A stretch of DNA of 10,508 bases, taken from contig JBLHGU010000176.1 in the NCBI GenBank assembly GCA_047615875.1, positions 1 through 10,508 of the forward strand. Direction: 5' to 3'. The notes beneath the pieces were generated by a model. That model was given only the letters and a program-made list of their open reading frames with translations, was not told where the DNA came from and searched no databases. How positions within the stretch are numbered: position 1 is the stretch's first letter; each line of letters opens with the position of its first letter. Positions 7,950-10,508 of the stretch are shown piece by piece. The translations under genes and the position numbers were made by a program. The stretch comes from JBLHGU01 sp047615875. GTDB lineage: Bacteria > Pseudomonadota > Gammaproteobacteria > Arenicellales > CAJQKF01.

Positions 7950-8143
7950 GCGAGGGTATTAGCATTGGTTACTGTGTTTACTTTAGGACGAGTAATTTAC
8001 CCTATAAGTTTACTATTCATGAATCAGACATCTATCGAACGATGAATTCCTTGCACTCAATATTATGATGTACAAATCAATTATTCCGACAATTGAGCAG
8101 TATATCGAAGCCTGCTAAAGTTCAATAATAATCGGAAGCTAAA

Positions 8144-9242
8144 ATGTCTCAAAATTTACCGCTAGCCGCACAATATTATGTAGACCGCGATTGCTTCGAA
8201 ATCGACAAGGAGAAGGTTTTCTATCGAAGCTGGCAATGTGTCTGCCATGTATCGGAGTTTAGCAAAAGCGGTGATTTCAAAACTCATACCATTGCAGATG
8301 AATCGATGTTTGTTATCCGTGACACCGATGGCCAATTGCAGGCCTATTACAATATCTGTCGCCATCGCGGTCATCCAATTGTCGAAGGGCAAGGCAAGGC
8401 AAGGCTAGGCAGGGCTAGGGAAAACGGATCCTGGTCTGTCCGTATCATGCCTGGACCTATGAACTGAATGGAAAGCTACTTCGCGCGCCGGGAAGCACTG
8501 AGGCGGACAATTTGTCATGTGATCAGATTAACTTGCGCAGGATAAAGGTAGAGGAGTTTTGTGGTTTTGTCTTTGTGAATATGGACGAAGACGCAGCGCC
8601 AATGAGCGATGGATTGGAGGAGTATGAAGCTAACATGCTGAGCTTCCACCCTGACCCTTCCAAACTTCGGTTTGTTTGTGAAACCGAAATCATACATGAC
8701 TGTAACTGGAAACTATACGTCGAAAATTATAATGAATGCTATCACTGTCCAACCGTACATGCCTCATCGCTGACCCGGGGCGTACTGGAGATGGACGGCT
8801 ACACGACAGTGCCGAAAGGTCGAACAATCTGGCATGACGGCAAGGCACAAACAAAAAGCAATATGATTACGATCCAGAAGCGGTCCCGCGCGCGGCTGAT
8901 TACGGTGCCTATTGGATCTGGCCGAATGTCTCGATGGGCTGGTATCCCGGTGGTTATTTTACTATCCGTCAATGGTTGCCGGTGTCCTGGAACCGGACCA
9001 TTTACCGCTATCGTTGGTTCACAAGTGGAGACATTTCGGATAATGATGTTCGGGCACTAATGATCAAGCATAAAGAAACAACCGGTGCGGAGGATGAAGT
9101 CGTCGTCTGCAAAATCCAGAAGGCCATGCAGAGCCGGGCGTTCGAACCCGGACCTTACGTCATTGGAGATAGACGCGGGGCAATGAGTGAGGTGGGACTC
9201 AGACACTTCCATAATCTTTATCGTGAAGCATTGGGAGAATAG
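8144..9242 (+). pseudogene. Rieske oxygenase alpha subunit, broken by a 5-base repeat expansion and a one-base deletion
   Basis: Three frames together read as one Rieske non-haem iron oxygenase alpha subunit. Frame one (8144 to about 8400) gives the N-terminus and the first Rieske half, C72-R-H74. The next frame resumes as LVCPYHAWTYELNGKLLRAP from 8431, carries the second half CPYH, and then the mononuclear iron site ENYNECYHCPTVH (His codons 8743 and 8758). The third frame (through YDPEAVPRAADYGAYW, WYPGGYFTIRQW) carries the C-terminus and the likely Asp ligand (codon 9093). Removing 20 bases at 8401-8420 restores CxH-x17-CxxH spacing, and adding one A at 8853-8857 rejoins the rest. The repaired gene has 360 codons, a normal length. 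The sequence resembles N-demethylating or betaine/carnitine-type oxygenases (GbcA, CntA, stachydrine demethylase). As written no functional enzyme can be made. A ribosome site GGAAG precedes the ATG by five bases. Confidence 0.88.
8388..8420 (+). repeat. Imperfect pentanucleotide tandem repeat (AAGGC)n inside the Rieske gene
   Basis: After GGC at 8388-8390 come five-base units AAGGC (8391), AAGGC (8396), AAGGC (8401), TAGGC (8406), AGGGC (8411) and TAGGG (8416). The first three are perfect and the last three have diverged. The tract sits between the two halves of the Rieske motif and shifts the frame. An in-frame TAG at 8416 in the downstream frame means that loss of a single unit would not repair it. 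Confidence 0.75.
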
Positions 9243-9244
9243 AA

Positions 9245-9364
9245 ATGAGTGATCCTTGCTTTAGCTATCACTCCTGCTCTCACATCCATGTAGGCAAAAT
9301 AATAAGTCGCTGTTTGACTTCTGCCGATGGGTTGCCCACTAACAAGATAATAAAACTTACCTAA
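9245..9364 (+). CDS. Short ORF just after the Rieske gene, possibly a truncated operon partner
   Basis: An ATG at 9245 begins two bases after the Rieske stop. It is preceded by GGGAG (9233-9237) at seven bases, the best ribosome site in this part of the window. The frame gives only 39 residues (MSDPCFSYHSC..., three Cys, three His), and its stop falls inside the convergent LysR gene. I recognise no family. It looks like the start of a co-transcribed gene whose remainder was lost, but it could also be a real small protein or chance. Confidence 0.25.
   Translation: MSDPCFSYHSCSHIHVGKIISRCLTSADGLPTNKIIKLT
9247..9273. repeat. Inverted repeat in the convergent spacer
   Basis: GAGTGAT (9247-9253) and ATCACTC (9267-9273) are perfect complements around a 13-base loop that itself contains GCT-TT-AGC. 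The repeat lies between the ends of the convergent Rieske and LysR genes, where a two-way terminator would be expected. It has no T-run on either side, so the assignment is weak. Confidence 0.3.
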
Positions 9365-10238
9365 ACAATTTCACTAGCCAATTTGCAAAATCTATTGCGG
9401 GTTGATGATTTACTCCCCTGCGAGTGAGGCAGGCGTGGTAGCCACGATGTGTGCTGACAATCCTGGGATCTGCTTTTACCAGTTCGCCAGAGTCCAGGTA
9501 TTGTTGCAACATAAACTTCGGACCTAACACGATTCCCTGATTGTTGAGAGCGGCATGCAAGTAAACCATGTAGCTGGTGAAGTTTTGACCGGCAGATGGT
9601 GTCGGGAGAAGGTAGTCGGTGCCTTCAAAATACAGTTTCCAGTCATCAGCATAGTTACCGCTGACAAGGTGCAAAAGCCTGTGATTGCAGGGCGCCCAAA
9701 AACTTTGTTGATGTTGTTGTATGTAAAAAGGCGATGCCACGGCGATCATTTTCTCCTGGCAGATAAGCTGACTTCTGACCCCAGGGATTTTACCGACTGC
9801 ATCAAATACGGTAATCAGGTCGGCATTTCCTTCTTCATAGGCATCATTCACATCCCGTGAAATTAGCTCGATATTAACGTCGGGATATTGTCCGTTGAAG
9901 GCATTAAGTCTTGGTAACAGGAAACTACTGGCAAAACCTATGGTGGTATTGATGACCAGAGGCGAATGCAAGGAACGTTGTTTGATGGCTGCCAACGTTT
10001 CAGACATCTGTTTGAAAGTGTCCTGACTGGCCCGCAATAAGGCCTCTCCAGCATGGGTTAAGGTTACGCGAGGACGTGTGCGCAGCATGAGATGCGTGCC
10101 TAGTTCCCCCTCCAGTTTGGCAATGCGACGACTTACAGAGGGCTGAAGTACTTTCAGTTCATTGGCTGCCAAGGTGAAAGTACCCAGGCGGGCTACTGCT
10201 TCAAAGTTAGCGATGGCTTGCCAGTCAATACTATTCAT
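9357..10238 (-). CDS. LysR-type transcriptional regulator
   Basis: A complete 293-residue LysR regulator. Residues 5-65 form the winged helix-turn-helix (IANFEAVARLGTFTLAANEL, then QPSVSRRIAKLEGELG). The linker helix follows, and the effector domain starts near SPLVINTTIGFASSFLLPRL and includes NADLITVFD and QGIVLGPKFMLQQYL. The start taken is the ATG at 10238, with AGGA seven bases upstream; a TTG one codon earlier is also possible. It is divergent from the TauD/BBOX-type gene at 10386, the usual LysR arrangement, so that gene is its most likely target. It is convergent with the broken Rieske gene. The ligand is unknown, but a methylated amine such as a betaine would fit the neighbour. Confidence 0.93.
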   Translation of the reverse strand: MNSIDWQAIANFEAVARLGTFTLAANELKVLQPSVSRRIAKLEGELGTHLMLRTRPRVTLTHAGEALLRASQDTFKQMSETLAAIKQRSLHSPLVINTTIGFASSFLLPRLNAFNGQYPDVNIELISRDVNDAYEEGNADLITVFDAVGKIPGVRSQLICQEKMIAVASPFYIQQHQQSFWAPCNHRLLHLVSGNYADDWKLYFEGTDYLLPTPSAGQNFTSYMVYLHAALNNQGIVLGPKFMLQQYLDSGELVKADPRIVSTHRGYHACLTRRGVNHQPAIDFANWLVKLFR

Positions 10239-10262
10239 CAAGTATTCCTATAATGAATGCAA

Positions 10263-10310
10263 ACTATAACAGATGAATCTCTGTTGCAAGACATGGAATC
10301 TGCCTATAAT
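10263..10310. promoter_or_regulatory. Divergent promoter/operator between the LysR gene and the TauD-type gene
   Basis: A consensus -10 TATAAT (10305-10310) reads toward the TauD-type gene, and TATAGT (complement of 10263-10268) reads toward the LysR gene. The palindrome TTGCAA at 10284-10289 sits 15 bases from each and could act as the -35 of both. A dyad AACAGA-N6-TCTGTT at 10268-10285 overlaps this -35 and is a candidate LysR binding site. The short 15-base spacing suggests dependence on an activator. Confidence 0.45.
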
Positions 10311-10344
10311 TTTTTCTAGTAATCTGGAACGAGAGCGACCATAA

Positions 10345-10389
10345 ATGCCATACAAGTTCGACGAATATCTTTTGAGAACCCGCCGATGA
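10345..10389 (+). CDS. 14-codon ORF overlapping the TauD-type gene by ATGA (possible leader peptide)
   Basis: The frame ATG 10345 to TGA 10389 encodes MPYKFDEYLLRTRR. Its stop overlaps the start of the next gene as ATGA, an arrangement used for translational coupling. It starts about 35 bases after the -10 box, with a purine-rich GGAACGAGAG upstream. It has no homologue that I recognise and could be chance. Confidence 0.25.
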   Translation: MPYKFDEYLLRTRR

Positions 10390-10508
10390 CTATTTCAGTT
10401 GTAGCCAAAAGTACGGCATCTGGTCAGTCTAAAATATTGCAGGCTACGACCGGTAGTGCTGGCATAGATATCGACTGGGGGGATGGTCACCATAGTAAGT
10501 TCCACCAT
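10386..10508 (+). CDS. Gamma-butyrobetaine dioxygenase-like (TauD/BBOX family), N-terminus only, cut by window edge
   Basis: Only 41 codons are visible. The segment GIDIDWGDGHHSKFHH matches the N-terminal domain of gamma-butyrobetaine hydroxylase-like enzymes, where a '(L/I)x(I/V)xWxDGHxSxFHxLWLRDNC' pattern precedes the iron/2-oxoglutarate catalytic domain. The catalytic residues lie beyond the window. Such enzymes hydroxylate gamma-butyrobetaine or related trimethylammonium compounds. The start is the ATG at 10386; no other ATG is in frame back to the stop at 10320. The gene is divergent from a LysR regulator and has a consensus -10 ahead. The family call is fairly safe; the exact substrate is open. 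Confidence 0.65.
   Translation, partial: MTISVVAKSTASGQSKILQATTGSAGIDIDWGDGHHSKFHH

Noticed and set aside
7877..8068. 63-residue frame running out of the DUF1989 gene
   Set aside because: Its first third is DUF1989 in another frame; the remainder lies in an AT-rich spacer without a ribosome site.

Overview
The window looks like part of a bacterial chromosome, most likely from a marine or other aquatic Pseudomonadota and perhaps a gammaproteobacterium. That placement is inferred from the gene content: LysR regulators, a DddP-like M24 enzyme, HyuA/HyuB, a DUF1989 protein, a Rieske oxygenase, a TauD/BBOX-type oxygenase and a c-type cytochrome. Base composition is moderate, with AT-richer spacers. 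No rRNA, tRNA, CRISPR array, transposase or phage gene was seen.

Layout, left to right. Positions 1-546 hold the C-terminal part of a LysR-type regulator, cut by the window edge. Positions 742-1983 (+) encode a metal-binding M24-fold enzyme closely resembling the DMSP lyase DddP. Facing it at 2120-2605 (-) is a small exported protein with two CxxCH haem c motifs. A roughly 540-base spacer follows. Next come hyuA (3149-5275) and hyuB (5265-6989), overlapping by 11 bases and encoding the two subunits of an ATP-dependent hydantoinase / oxoprolinase / carboxylase-type enzyme. A 363-base spacer with four copies of an AACCCAAC motif leads to a DUF1989 protein (7353-7949). A Rieske oxygenase alpha-subunit gene (8144-9242) is broken twice: by an apparent 20-base expansion of a 5-base repeat inside the Rieske motif, and by loss of one A in an A-run. 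Facing it at 9357-10238 (-) is a second LysR regulator. It is divergent from a gene cut by the right edge (from 10386), whose N-terminus looks like a gamma-butyrobetaine dioxygenase (TauD/BBOX family).

Together the genes suggest a catabolic island for methylated nitrogen or sulfur compounds. These could be osmolytes of the DMSP, betaine, carnitine or stachydrine type, or N-methylated ring or guanidino compounds. HyuAB would open or carboxylate a ring or amide, the DUF1989 protein would act on a carbamoyl- or guanidine-like product, and the Rieske and TauD-type oxygenases would demethylate or hydroxylate. The pathway is inference; the protein families are clear from sequence. The broken Rieske gene suggests that part of the island is decaying, or less likely that it is switched by repeat slippage.
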